From contig JADANN010000464.1 of NCBI GenBank assembly GCA_018806985.1, positions 777,501-841,500 on the forward strand: DNA of 64,000 nt, written 5' to 3'. The notes under the pieces are model-generated. The model was not told the origin of the DNA and did no database searches. It saw nothing but the letters and a program-made list of their open reading frames with translations. The DNA comes from Angiostrongylus vasorum. Taxonomy: Eukaryota > Nematoda > Chromadorea > Rhabditida > Metastrongylidae. Shown in pieces: positions 54,490-64,000 of this stretch. A program made the translations under genes and the position numbers. Each line of letters begins with the position of its first letter. The stretch's first letter is position 1.

Positions 54490-55235
54490 TACTGTTAACC
54501 TTTTATTTTCTGCCCACTATAATTATAGCAGGCAGGAAATAAAAGGTTAATACAACTAAGATGATGCTGAGATATTTGCAGAACTCTGGACCGCATGTGT
54601 CTGCGGTAGGGGAACGAACGCGCTATTACCGTTTCCGATGGCTAACGCGTTCACCACAATGTCATGTGGGTCCTTCGTTTCGTCTGTCTCTCAGCTAGTT
54701 CTATCGACCACTGCCATCAGCAATCACCAGTCAGCGGAATTGATCTGGGGAGCCCAAATCGGCAACGAACCTTGTTAAGCTGAGGCTGAAGTCGAAATCA
54801 CAATCTTAACCTTTTTATTTGCTGCCTACTTTTCATTCTTAACGGCAGGGTATCGTCTGAAATAAGCAGTTAATTGAATTAAATTAAATGAATGAAATTA
54901 AAAGTAGGCAGCAAATAAAGAGGTTAAGGTTGTGATTTCGACTTCAGCCTCAACTTAACCAGATTCGTTGCCGATTTGGGCTCCCTAGATCAGTCCCGTT
55001 GACGGGTGATTGCTGATGGCGCGGATCAATAGAACTAGGTGAGAGACAGGTGGAACGAAGGACCCGCATGGTGTGGTGGTGAACGCGTTACTCCCCGGAA
55101 AGGACAATTGCGCGTTCGTTCCCCACCGCAGACAACTGCGTCCAGGAGTTTTGCAAATATCTCAGCATCATCTTAGTTGTATTTTACATGATACCCTGCC
55201 GTTAAAAATTAAAAGCAGGCAGCAAATAAAAAGGT
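54490..55235. repeat. Inverted pair of family-2 repeats
   Basis: Two copies of another repeat, minus (about 54490-54860) and plus (about 54885-55235), form a palindrome centred near 54875. The tRNA-like block in plus orientation has tggtgtggtggtgaacgcgt (A-box-like) and gcgcgttcgttcccc (B-box-like). Mirrored blocks include gctgcctacttttcatt and agtaggcagcaaata, tgatctggggagcccaaatc, and the aacttaac/gttaagc region. Confidence 0.65.
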
Positions 55236-55480
55236 TAAAAGGTTAATATTGTGATTTCGGCTACAGCCTCAGCTTAACTGGGTTCAATGCCAATTTGTAC
55301 TCCCCAGATCAATCCCGATGACGGGTGATTGCTGATACCAGCGTTAGGTAGGGAACTAGCTGAGAGGAATGCAGACTTTTCCCTTTCCAGTGGCTTCTGT
55401 GGCAAGTGGTTCGATCTGACCCGGAAGTTTTGCGAATATCTCAGCATCGTTGTGGTTGTAATTCACATCTGTACAGTAAT
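55235..55480 (+). repeat. Family-2 repeat, internally deleted
   Basis: ctacagcctcagcttaactg, gtactccccagatcaatccc, gacgggtgattgctgatacc, then a jump to gaactagctgagagg and gcgaatatctcagcatcgtt. The tRNA-like block is mostly lost. Confidence 0.5.
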
Positions 55481-55889
55481 GTTTATCCTACTTAGTACAA
55501 TACAGGTGACTGAAGTTACAGATAAAAAATTCTCCATAACCGCTGCTAATGTTCAGGTCTCACAGCAATTTCGTGGCAGAGTTTAGAATTTTCGAAAACT
55601 ACTTATTAATATGCTGGACGAAATCACACTTGTTTAATCGCTTCAGTGGAAGATATAAAAGTATCCATGGTTCGTGGGCCGAAGAAACTTAGAGCACTTC
55701 ATAGTGGCAGCGTATTTAAATTTAGACCTCGTTACTAAGAGGATGTATGAATTAAGAATGGCTCATTCGCTTAGAATTAGTAAAACGTAGTGTTATAACC
55801 TGAGAAATGTGTGTGTTGGCCATATATGGCACAGGGTTGTCGTTTAATTGTTCGGAATAGATCCTCCACACAGATCCTCAAGTGGAATG

Positions 55890-56545
55890 CTCTTTAGTGT
55901 TTAGTTTTGCCATAAAAAACGGCAGGGACGGTGACTGCATGAGTTCAGGTACGATATGCCTGGTTTCTTGTAGTACTTGTGGAGACGAATATATCGGTGA
56001 AATGGGCAGACTTTTATGTATCCACATGAAAGAACACCTAGATGCAAACGAAAATTAAAACAAGGCAAGCCACTAGGCACGCATAGGGTACAAAAGATAG
56101 CGGAGAAGATTTTAATGTAAAAGTCGCTATCATCGCACGGGAGACTAAAACACCAACGCGAAAATTTCTCGAGGCTTTTTGGATAAATTTTAGAAATCCG
56201 GGAATGAAAATCAGGGAAGAATGCCCTGAGACAACACGTGATCTAGCCCCGTATTTCAGAACTGATTTTTGATGTGGGGTGGTGCAGTAGCCAACAATAT
56301 GCGACTCTAAGGGGGTGTTCTTCCTCGGCGGAAGGCAGGTAACAAACGGTGGGTTTTTCGAGAAGCAGGTGATCGTGTAATTATTGTTCAGATTTTCATC
56401 TTTCTGTTAGCGTTGTTGAAGCGTTTGACCTAGTAAATTACATATTATTGTACCCTTCCAGGCACTGAAGGAGGCAATACTTCCGTCAGCTACCGTTGTG
56501 TTGTATGTGTTATATTTGTAAGGAAGTAAAGGTGTGCTGAATAAC
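55890..56545 (+). mobile_element. Penelope-like element fragment, decayed GIY-YIG end
   Basis: Reads NGRDGDCMSSGTICLVSCST, CGDEYIGEMGRLLCIHMKEH, then after breaks EDFNVKVAIIARETK, FLEAFWINFRNPGMK and EECPETTRDLAPYF: the same C-terminal nuclease as at 34.7 kb. The first Tyr of GIY is replaced, and stops interrupt the frame. It ends in a terminal segment shared with the copy ending near 29.6 kb (gaataacaac and nearby), so those two belong to one subfamily. Confidence 0.8.
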
Positions 56546-56939
56546 AACCTCGCGATTGCTGTAAAAAAGAGAACAACAGGTCTATAAAAAAACGTCGTTT
56601 TAAAGAAGCCGAATTAGGATCTTACTTTCTCCCCTTATTTTCCATATATTCTTCCTTCGTGAAAAATATGCTACTAACCTTCTTCGGCTAACGTACAACG
56701 TTTTACAAACGAGACATGGGCAAGCTAGAAAATTCCTTTTTCAATTTACCATTTACTGAACAAGAAATATTTGGGAGTAAGATCTAAGGCCTTCTATTAA
56801 TGTGTAATTTAACCTAATTTTACAATTGAGTAGTAAAGTCGTACCATATTTTAGTTATATTCTAGGAAGAGTTTAGTGCTTTCGTTATCTTCCTTGCAAT
56901 ACATATAAGGTCTTTGTTTCTATCTTGATTTCGGGAAAA

Positions 56940-57125
56940 CCAAGCTTTACAACCACCCAAGGCCAGGGAATTGGCATCAGAGTTTTCTGGAAAGATAACA
57001 AAATCTCTGAACATCGTTAGGTTCTCGTAAGTCATGGTACAGACCTAATATGCGTTTAATCACCTCTGTGATGCCGCGAATGAAATTCAATGCATAGCGC
57101 ATCCCTCAACGACTAATCAATTGTA
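56940..57125 (+). repeat. SINE-like repeat, family 1, headless
   Basis: Body fragment: caaggccagggaattggcat, acctaatatgcgtttaatca, gcgcatccctcaacgactaa. No promoter-like head. Confidence 0.4.
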
Positions 57126-57274
57126 GTATAATATCGTGTTACACAGTTTTGTGCGAAATCTTGCAAATACAAAACAAATGCACATTTTTATATTGTCGTT
57201 AGCAAACAAATCATTATTATTGTACCATTTTTTGTGAGCAATTCTTAAAATAGTATTTTTACTAAGGAACGATT

Positions 57275-57605
57275 AGTGCGGTGGTAGTGGTCCCGTTCAA
57301 TACGCAGACCACGGAACCTACTCACGTCTTAGTTCGATTCCACTATCGGCCAACTAATCTTCTCTTCCCTTGTGGTCGAAAAAATTGGTAGTATAATCTG
57401 GAAAAGCTCTACTCCAAGAGGGGAATGCCCCCACTACTGCTATCTCAGGATTGCAGGGAGCATGACCAGACCAGCATTCAGCGGAATCCGTTACGAGGAC
57501 GAAAAAAATCTTCAAGCATCAGCTTAAGCCAAAGGCAAACAAGGTTTGCAAGCAGTTGCGGGTGGTGTGTGCGAGGAAACGAATGGAATGAAAAATGCTA
57601 GGATC
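57275..57605 (+). repeat. SINE-like repeat, family 3
   Basis: gtgcggtggtagtggtcccg head, cttagttcgattcc B box, attgcagggagcatgaccag and gcgaggaaacgaatggaatg body. Similar to the copy at 60 kb but without an A-rich tail. Confidence 0.55.
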
Positions 57606-57782
57606 CGCACAGTGTGTTACATCTGATGTTGGGCCATTCAATAATAGAAAAAATTAAAATATTTTTCACAACGGTGTCCTTATACCAGCGGTGTTTAAGC
57701 CACTGTATGTATTGAAATAAACCTATTCGGAAGACCTCAGTTGAATAACTGAACTGAACTTCGCACTGAAACACATTTGGCA

Positions 57783-58334
57783 GAGTCAACAAGAATTCGA
57801 ATATTCGGATCTAAGAAAAAGCGGTAACTCAGTAACCAATATTAAAATTGTATCGCTTAATAGTGAAGATACTTTGCCGTGCCCTAAAAAACCTTCAAAA
57901 ATTGAAAATAATGAGCCTCTCACGGCAGCTTTGGACGCGCCACAGGAACGAATGAAGACCTTACAACTCGTACGAGTCATTCGACAATTAACGTCGAACA
58001 TATCAACGCAAGTATAAGCATAGTAACTAATCGTTTTAAAATGTTGTTCGACTATTGATCGATTCAGAATTGACATTTTTGTTCTGCATGTATCCGAGCA
58101 AAAAGTTCTACAGTGTTCTCACAGTGAAACAATTTCTACTTTTTACGAAAAACAGTATGAAATCTTTAGCAACATCTTTGACCAGCTTCATGCAAAGTTT
58201 AACGCCATGGCCTATGCTCAATTAGTGGTAATTTTTCTAGAATCGCTAAAAGTCGCGCTAGCGATCAAGAAATCGGTATTCTTCCTTACAGAACGGAATT
58301 ATGCAATAAAAAAGTTCACAAAGATAAAGAGATG
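57783..58334 (+). CDS. Unassigned gene, 3' exons
   Basis: Exon 57783-58015 follows a tttggcag acceptor and reads SQQEFEYSDLRKSGNSVTNI through PCPKKPSKIENNEPLTA to QLTSNISTQ, where a gtataag donor sits in phase 0. A second exon, starting after a ttctacag acceptor near 58112 and ending at gtg|gtaatt (58209), reads CSHSETISTFYEKQYEIFSN and FDQLHAKFNAMAYAQLV. A third, after ttacag near 58291, is read NGIMQ then stop in the matching phase. Roughly 115 residues are open with protein-like composition and phase-consistent junctions. A possible earlier exon at about 55508-55558 (VTEVTDKKFSITAANVQ) also ends in phase 0. No family is recognised and no start codon was found. Confidence 0.35.
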
Positions 58335-58489
58335 AAGATGGATCCAAATCATGGTATCATGTAAGAGCGAATCTTCGCTGTGTTTCTTAAAAGAATCCCA
58401 GTAATCTATTTTTACTTTTTTTTCCTACAATTTCTAACCAAGAACTACTATTCAACATTATTTGCTTATTCGCTTGTACGATCCGACAT

Positions 58490-58770
58490 CGCATGTTATG
58501 CAGATCCCGGCACTTCCTTTATTCGATTTTTTTCCTCACACCACGAACTCTTCGGGTTTGCGTGTGGACCAGCTTGCCACTTGAGGACTTCTTCTTCATG
58601 AAGAGCTTCGAATGTTGGTCGAGTTTGATTTCTCATGAAATATTTCTATAGCTCTACTAGAACTTTCCTAGGTTTTCACCACAGAGGTAGTTGTTTACCT
58701 TTTGCGGACCGAGTGGATCTTTCCCACAAAAACCTTGTTCCCATTTGCCTACACAAGAGAGATGGAGAGT
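58490..58770 (-). repeat. SINE-like repeat, family 3, diverged
   Basis: gcatgttatgcagatcccgg, ttcctcacaccacgaactct, cttgccacttgaggacttct, cgaatgttggtcgagtttga match the family-3 order on the minus strand. Confidence 0.4.
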
Positions 58771-58774
58771 TTAG

Positions 58775-59950
58775 TTAGCTCAGTGAGTAGTCGGACTAGC
58801 TACCGCTTTGCTTCTCGCGATCCAGTATTGACACAAATGTGTATAAATACACTGAAAGTAAAAACTACATAGTGAAATTAATCTCCTTTTAAAAAAAGGT
58901 GTACTGTCAACTGTTGAGACAGCGATTACGAATTTGAGCCATAAAACAGCTACTTTGGCCGGTCAAATGATGCGTTTTAAACAATTTCGAGTAATAGTGC
59001 AACACTTCTGAGAGTGTAAAGTGACAGCACAGTGAAATTTTTCCTTACTGAGTTGACGTCCGAACTCGAACAGTATAACCACTGATGGTGTGAGGATTTT
59101 TTGGAAATTGATGAACACTAATTATCACGCGACCTATATAACAACTTTGAGGTATAAGTGTAGCGCTGCCACAACATCTATGCTGAGTAAGCAACCGAAT
59201 GATTACTAGAAGTACAGGAAAACAGTTCTGCGCGCCAGATGACTGCTATATGGATTATTTATTCGGGCAGGTGTTAATGAAGTACGTCAAGAAGGTTTTC
59301 ATCAAAAAGGCCACTATCAAAGGAAGTGGGGTTTGACTGTAATGTGACTGTACAACGAAGACAGTGCACAACTACTGCAAAAATAATGGATCAAAGCTCG
59401 ACATTAGTAAACACAAAAACTCGCGACATTAATCTATTAGATAAACTGAAATGACAAATCATCTGCATCACGTCCCATGCTTCACTGGATGACTCAAATG
59501 TTAACAGGCAATAAAGTCTCTAGTCTCCACACTGCGTCTGTCATAGTTTCCCAGGCACTTTTAAAAAAGAAACACAGGAAAGAAGAAAAACCGATAGGAA
59601 GAAAAAAAGAAACCCCTGACGGCTCGTTACCTCCATCACACCCTGTGAAATATGATGCTTGTAACCTATTACTGGTACGAAGTTCACATAAAAAGACGAA
59701 GTTGAGAATTCGAACAAGATTCCATTTAGATTTTCCCTCTAAGTTTTAAATCTTGACAATGAAAAAATTAGTTACTTTGTATGAGCTGATTCGAAAGGAT
59801 TTCTTGACGAACACTCGTATTTGCAAATAGTGAAAATCTTCGCTATAAATACTCCTGAATAAAGCAGAAAGATTTCGCATAGGAGCACTAATGAATAAGG
59901 CTAACAAACAGGGCTTACCGACTTCTTAAGCAATCACACAGCTATTAAAG
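58775..59950. other. No supported gene
   Basis: A tagttagctcagtgagtag stretch at 58773-58793 looks like the start of a tRNA, but no cloverleaf follows. No coding exons recognised. Confidence 0.4.
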
Positions 59951-59954
59951 TATG

Positions 59955-60357
59955 AATGGAGTGGATAGTACAGTGGTAGTGATATCCGTCATCACGATGA
60001 TTATGCTAGTTCGATTCCGTTCCGGACCAACCAAGCCTCTCATCTCTCTGGGGTCGGGGAACTGGTATCGGACTTCTCTGGGGGAAAATCACTCTCTACA
60101 ATCCAACTGGGAACGCTCCAGCCCTACAATCCCAGGACTCCAGGGAGATTCGCTCGACCAGCATTATTCTACGACATTCAAGATGAAATGAAAATCCCCA
60201 AGCAGCAACCGAAGCCATATGCAAAAGCTTGCAAGGCCTTCGTGGACGATAGATGCAAGGAAACGAATTGGATGTGAGAAGTGCTGGGATCCGCACAGTA
60301 GACGTGAAGACAGATCAAATAAAACAAAATAAAATAAAATAAAATAAAATAAAAAAT
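59955..60357 (+). repeat. SINE-like repeat, family 3, with A-rich tail
   Basis: tagtacagtggtagtg (A-box-like) and ctagttcgattcc (good B box) are followed by a 280-base body (caatccaactgggaacgctc, ccaggactccagggagattc, ttcaagatgaaatgaaaatc, gatgcaaggaaacgaattgg). It ends in a run of aaaat units at about 60316-60357, the typical tail of a LINE-mobilised SINE. Best copy of its family here. Confidence 0.65.
60316..60357. repeat. (AAAAT)n tract, SINE tail
   Basis: Pentanucleotide repeat at the 3' end of the family-3 SINE copy; interpreted as its retroposition tail. Confidence 0.75.
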
Positions 60358-60469
60358 TAAAGTAGAAACCAGGCGTCCTGGATATCATTTACTTGGTCTT
60401 AGAATTCCATAACCCTCTCAAAAACTCCACAGTCCACCGCCATTAGTGGATGCCCACATTGCGAAATTT

Positions 60470-60730
60470 TTCTCTATAAACCTTTCTGTGCACATTCCAC
60501 TTCATTCGTAAGATCATAGAGGTAACTGGATGGGTGTTTGACCTATACAGCAACTTCACTGGGTCTACAGATGTATCGAAGTGGTGTTAGTGTTAACTCC
60601 CGAGACAGGGTCTGGTACCAACTTCTTTGCCTTGGAAAGGTGTCGTGCTTAGTCAGCATGGTAGAGTAATCGAGAACCTGTGTATTGCATGGTACCATTG
60701 AGCAGTGCGCTACGCGCATATCACTAGAAA
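60470..60730 (-). repeat. SINE-like repeat, family 1, diverged
   Basis: Minus copy: ccacttcattcgtaagatca, gaggtaactggatgggtgtt, ctacagatgtatcgaagtgg, and head complement ttgagcagtgcgctacgcgc. Confidence 0.5.
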
Positions 60731-60734
60731 GTGA

Positions 60735-62435
60735 CTATCTTCCGAATAGATTTTTTTGTCGTTTAAAATGATCACCTATATAAGCGCATGATTCAAATGA
60801 AATAAGCCATTTATATCACGGACGAGTTGGTTTCTTTATGAGTGGTGGTGTTTCTTATATTTAGGAAGAGAGAAAACCGAAATAGAACACGTCCTTGGCG
60901 TAGCAGAAATAAACGACTTCGCTATATTTGAACCTTAGACATTCGATGTCGCTGATAGCTTATCACAGACAACAGTGACACTCCTAACTCTTCTTATCAT
61001 ATAGCGTGATAATATCACCATGTATATAGGAAACAACCAGATTTCGTTGCATTTTCTGCTGTTTTCTTCTTCTTTCCTGTCATAGGCTGTGACACGTTAA
61101 GCAACGAAACAGTCATTTGGAATTCTCGACGGTTTCGTCATCAACACTAATGAAAACACTAGTTGCTCTAAGCGAACCACGTTCAGCTTGGATCGATTTC
61201 ATCAAGACTCGCCGGTTTTCTTTCCTTCTTTTTTTTTCTTCGTGGCAAACTATGCAGGTTTGCAATAGCCTGGCTATCGATTTACATAGTAGTTAAACTG
61301 TGATACAAACATGTATACGCGAATACACATACATGTTCATAGGTACACACATAAACATGTTCTTTCTTTCTTTCATGAAACACTACAGTTCCCTGTCTAC
61401 GGTATTTGTTTTTAATCGATGTCGAATGAGAACTTGTTCAGTGAAAAACAAATCTGTTCTGTGATTGAATCTACCCACTTTTTTAAAGTGTCTCGCACTT
61501 AATCCAATAAGTTGTGTTCAGCAAAGATTTGTCATTACCAGTCATCATCTACAAATCGATATCCTAGATTACTTTGAGGAGCGAATGAGCCATTCATCAA
61601 ACACTTATAATGATGAACATTGATTGTTTTGTCCCATGTAGAAAGATGTACTAGTCGGTCTGCATCGACATTTACCAGATTCGAAAGCCACTTTCTTGAA
61701 TGTCCCATCCAAAAAGGAATAAGAACAATCGCATAAAGTCGTGATGACCAGTTGATGTTACTCAGGCAACTGATGAGTAATGGGTGTTACTAAACATTTA
61801 ACAAAAACGGTAAGAACCTTTTGTTGGTGTGAATATGTTTCCGTTAAGGTTAGCGGCTTTTGAATTTGCACACGAGAAAAAATTCACTGTCAACAATTCG
61901 CTAAGAGTTTGTCCGACACTGCAAAACATGTTAATAAGTATCAATCATTACCTATGTTTTGTGTGTATAATTCCGCTACAGTGTTTTCGTGAACACGAAT
62001 TTTCTCGCTTCTTTTATTGTCGCAGCACGCGAAGCGTAAAACCTAAAGGGATATTTCTTTTGTGAAGTCTAAGTTTTGATATGCTGAGTCGCAAGAAAGT
62101 AGCACGTGGCTACTAATTTCTAGTACTTGTTCATTCGGTGACTTAATGCATAAAATTTTTCTAGAGTTCTTATTCATTTCGAATTTTATAAAGTTTCTTC
62201 GACATTCTACCGACATCATTGTCCGATCTTCATCCATCTTTCCTACCATGACAACGTCCACTGATATCATCCATTTTTTCACTCACAAACTTGGCAGCAC
62301 ATCAATGGAGTCCATGTAGAATAACAGTTCTAGTATCCATCGTATTGAAATACACTGGACGTTCCTCCAAGATCACAATTTGCTTCCAATGTTATGTTCT
62401 TTAGCATTTGATGTTCAATACTCTCAATGTGCTAA
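60735..62435. other. No supported gene
   Basis: AT-rich, with a purine/pyrimidine tract near 61210 and ca-rich repeats near 61320. Short frames only. Confidence 0.4.
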
Positions 62436-62439
62436 TAGC

Positions 62440-62690
62440 CAGAAGTGTAGCGCAGCGGTTAGCAAATCTCCGCAATGCACACATTGTTTTTGGCTCGATT
62501 CCGAGTCCTGTATAAACAAAACCATCCATTTATCTAGTGTCGGCAAATTGGTAGCGAAGTTCTGTGCGAGGACAAGACAACACTCACTTTCTATATCGTG
62601 GTAGGTCCCCGTTAGTCACTGTACAGATCGGATGTGCATTCAAAAACTCTACGAGATAAAGAATGCACCTGAATGCATGTGCTCTGCAAA
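62440..62690 (+). repeat. SINE-like repeat, family 1
   Basis: Plus copy: agtgtagcgcagcggttagc head (good A box), tggctcgattccg B box, body tagtgtcggcaaattggtag and gatgtgcattcaaaaactct. Confidence 0.55.
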
Positions 62691-62965
62691 AGGGCACTAC
62701 CGAGTGAGATTACTTCATTCGAACGGTGCTCCACTTCAGAAGATTCGCTGGATACGACTACGAACACCGGCATCCATGGAATGAATGATTGTGGACAATC
62801 GACTCGAATAATTTCGACTTCGAAGAAAGCGAAGGCGCCGAAGCCATACAATTTTTCACAAAAACGTCATGTTGAACAATTTTCAATACGTCATGTTAGC
62901 ATATTAGTAAAACATTGTACTGGATTTTTGGATGCGGCATACTAGCAAAACAATGCATAACATTC
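62680..62965 (+). repeat. Decayed repeat related to 32.4-32.7 kb
   Basis: Shares attcgaacggtgctccac-like, agaagattcgctggatacga and gaaggcgccgaagcc-like blocks with the right arm of the 32 kb inverted repeat. The hammerhead-like core is destroyed. No coding capacity. Confidence 0.45.
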
Positions 62966-62969
62966 ATTG

Positions 62970-63510
62970 ATTGCTCCACAATAGTGATCGATTAGTGTCT
63001 CGACGCTTCTCCTTCTTCGAAGAGTCAACTCTTAGCTCTTTCCCCCAATCGTACCTCTTTTCCGAGATAGTTCGTCATTGATCGATCCCAGACCACAATT
63101 ACACCATCCAGCAAGCTACTCCTGGCTGTTCTTCCGCCAAAAACGGAACAGTTCATGTTATTCGAGAAAAACAACTTTTGTCTTTAATTCCAATTTTATT
63201 GTTCTTCCGCTGGCTGCAGCTCACAAAATTTCGTCTTTGTCCTTTATTTTTTCTTCCTTTTCATTTTTTTTTGAAACAAAACGCAACAACAGCCTTCGCA
63301 TTGTGAACACACAATAAGCATTCATATCACTCCTTCACATCTTCCCATTGCCTGTCGAAATCACAAGAAAAGACTGTTTCTTGGAGACTAAAAAGGTAAA
63401 TAATGAAGCTCTGCAATTGTAGAAAGCACAAAATTCTCTTTTTCCATGAAAATTCTACCGTTTTCCAACTCTAACCGGTCTTTCGTTTAAAAAAAACAGC
63501 CGTATTTAAG
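62970..63510. other. ELO upstream region
   Basis: Upstream flank of the elongase gene with pyrimidine-rich stretches. No promoter element can be identified with confidence. Confidence 0.35.
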
Positions 63511-63512
63511 AG

Positions 63513-63926
63513 ATGTCACCTTCGTCAGTTGGCCTCATCGACATTCTCTTCCATCCATGGGATCTTGAAAGGACCGACACCTTCATGTCAAATTGGATTT
63601 CAACATCATACAAAGTAAATTCCTTTACATATTATTGACTAGTGTAAAAAATAGATCACGAGTTGTCGATCCTGGGAAAAATCAATAAATTGGGGATGTT
63701 TTCTTAAAGAAAAAGGAAAAAGAGCTGAAAATTACTTCATTTCAGATTACAGTAGCATATTTATTAGCAATTTATTTGGGCCAAAAATTTATGCGAAGCA
63801 AAAAGCCTCTGGAATTAGATGGAACGTTGGCGATGTGGAATTTTATGTTCTCGCTATTCTCAGCTGTAGCCGCCTATAAACTGGTTCCTGAATTATTCGA
63901 AACGTTGCGAAACGATGGCTTTGTGG
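63513..63926 (+). CDS. Very-long-chain fatty acid elongase (ELO family), 5' part, cut by window edge
   Basis: Exons 63513-63614 and 63746-63926, donors gtaaat and gtgagt, acceptor tttcag. ELO enzymes are multi-pass ER proteins that condense malonyl-CoA with acyl-CoA in the first step of chain elongation. Seen here: an N-terminal FHPWDLERTDTFMSNW segment, then ITVAYLLAIYLGQKFM (first membrane helix), SKKPLELDGTLAMWNFMFSL (matching the family pattern KP-L--PL--WN) and a second hydrophobic helix running into VPELF. The catalytic HxxHH box would lie beyond 64000. The ATG follows a ttaag acceptor-like site two bases upstream, which could take a spliced leader. C. elegans ELO paralogues are many, so no symbol is given. 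Confidence 0.8.
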
Positions 63927-64000
63927 GTGAGTATATACGATATTTGTTATAAAAAAAAACAAGTATAGTATCGTTTAATGAATGACGCATGCAGTGCAGT

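Noticed and set aside
54490..55480. CRISPR-like or tandem array
   Set aside because: The repeats are long, inverted and eukaryotic SINE-like; there are no regular spacers.
58773..58830. tRNA-like start (tagttagctcagtgagtag)
   Set aside because: No matching acceptor stem, anticodon arm or B box; probably a repeat relic.
61829..62065. 78-codon open frame
   Set aside because: No motif, no splice context and no resemblance to any family I know.

Overview
This window looks like nuclear DNA of a nematode, most likely a clade V (strongylid, hookworm-like) parasite. The genes are split into short exons separated by long AT-rich introns. Exon-level resemblance is to nematode gene families. The intergenic and intronic space is packed with decayed RTE-type LINEs, Penelope-like elements (PLEs) and several tRNA-like short repeats. 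The species is an inference, since no search was possible.

Layout. 1-17.5 kb (+): the 3' two thirds of a plasma-membrane calcium ATPase (PMCA) gene, 17 exons from the phosphorylation site to a calmodulin-binding tail and stop. Its 5' half is outside the window. Large introns carry short repeats and PLE fragments. 18.1-19.5 kb: a head-to-head PLE pair. 20.3-21.7 kb: coding-looking pieces I could not name. 24.5-25.4 kb: RTE fragment (-). 26.6-27.2 kb (+): a compact three-exon gene for a small secreted protein of unknown family. 28-39 kb: gene-poor, repeat-rich, with three palindromic foldbacks and PLE endonuclease remnants. 39.4-54.1 kb (+): remains of a nuclear hormone receptor, with a zinc-finger exon at 40.2 kb carrying two stop codons and ligand-binding blocks at 49.4-54.1 kb. 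Two RTE LINEs in opposite orientation (41.2-44.0 + and 45.3-48.8 -) sit between them. 54.5-56.6 kb: inverted short-repeat pair and a PLE fragment. 57.8-58.3 kb (+): exons of an unassigned gene. 63.5-64 kb (+): the first two exons of a fatty acid elongase (ELO), running off the right edge.

The genes do not form an operon or a pathway. PMCA exports cytosolic calcium at the plasma membrane, ELO acts in the ER on fatty acid elongation, and the receptor appears dead. The most interesting signals are: hammerhead-ribozyme-like motifs at the PLE ends and inside foldbacks; two one-base homopolymer excesses that break the PMCA frame although everything around them is conserved; two GC-AG introns in PMCA; and two RTE copies that share the same in-frame TAG codons and could form a long RNA hairpin.
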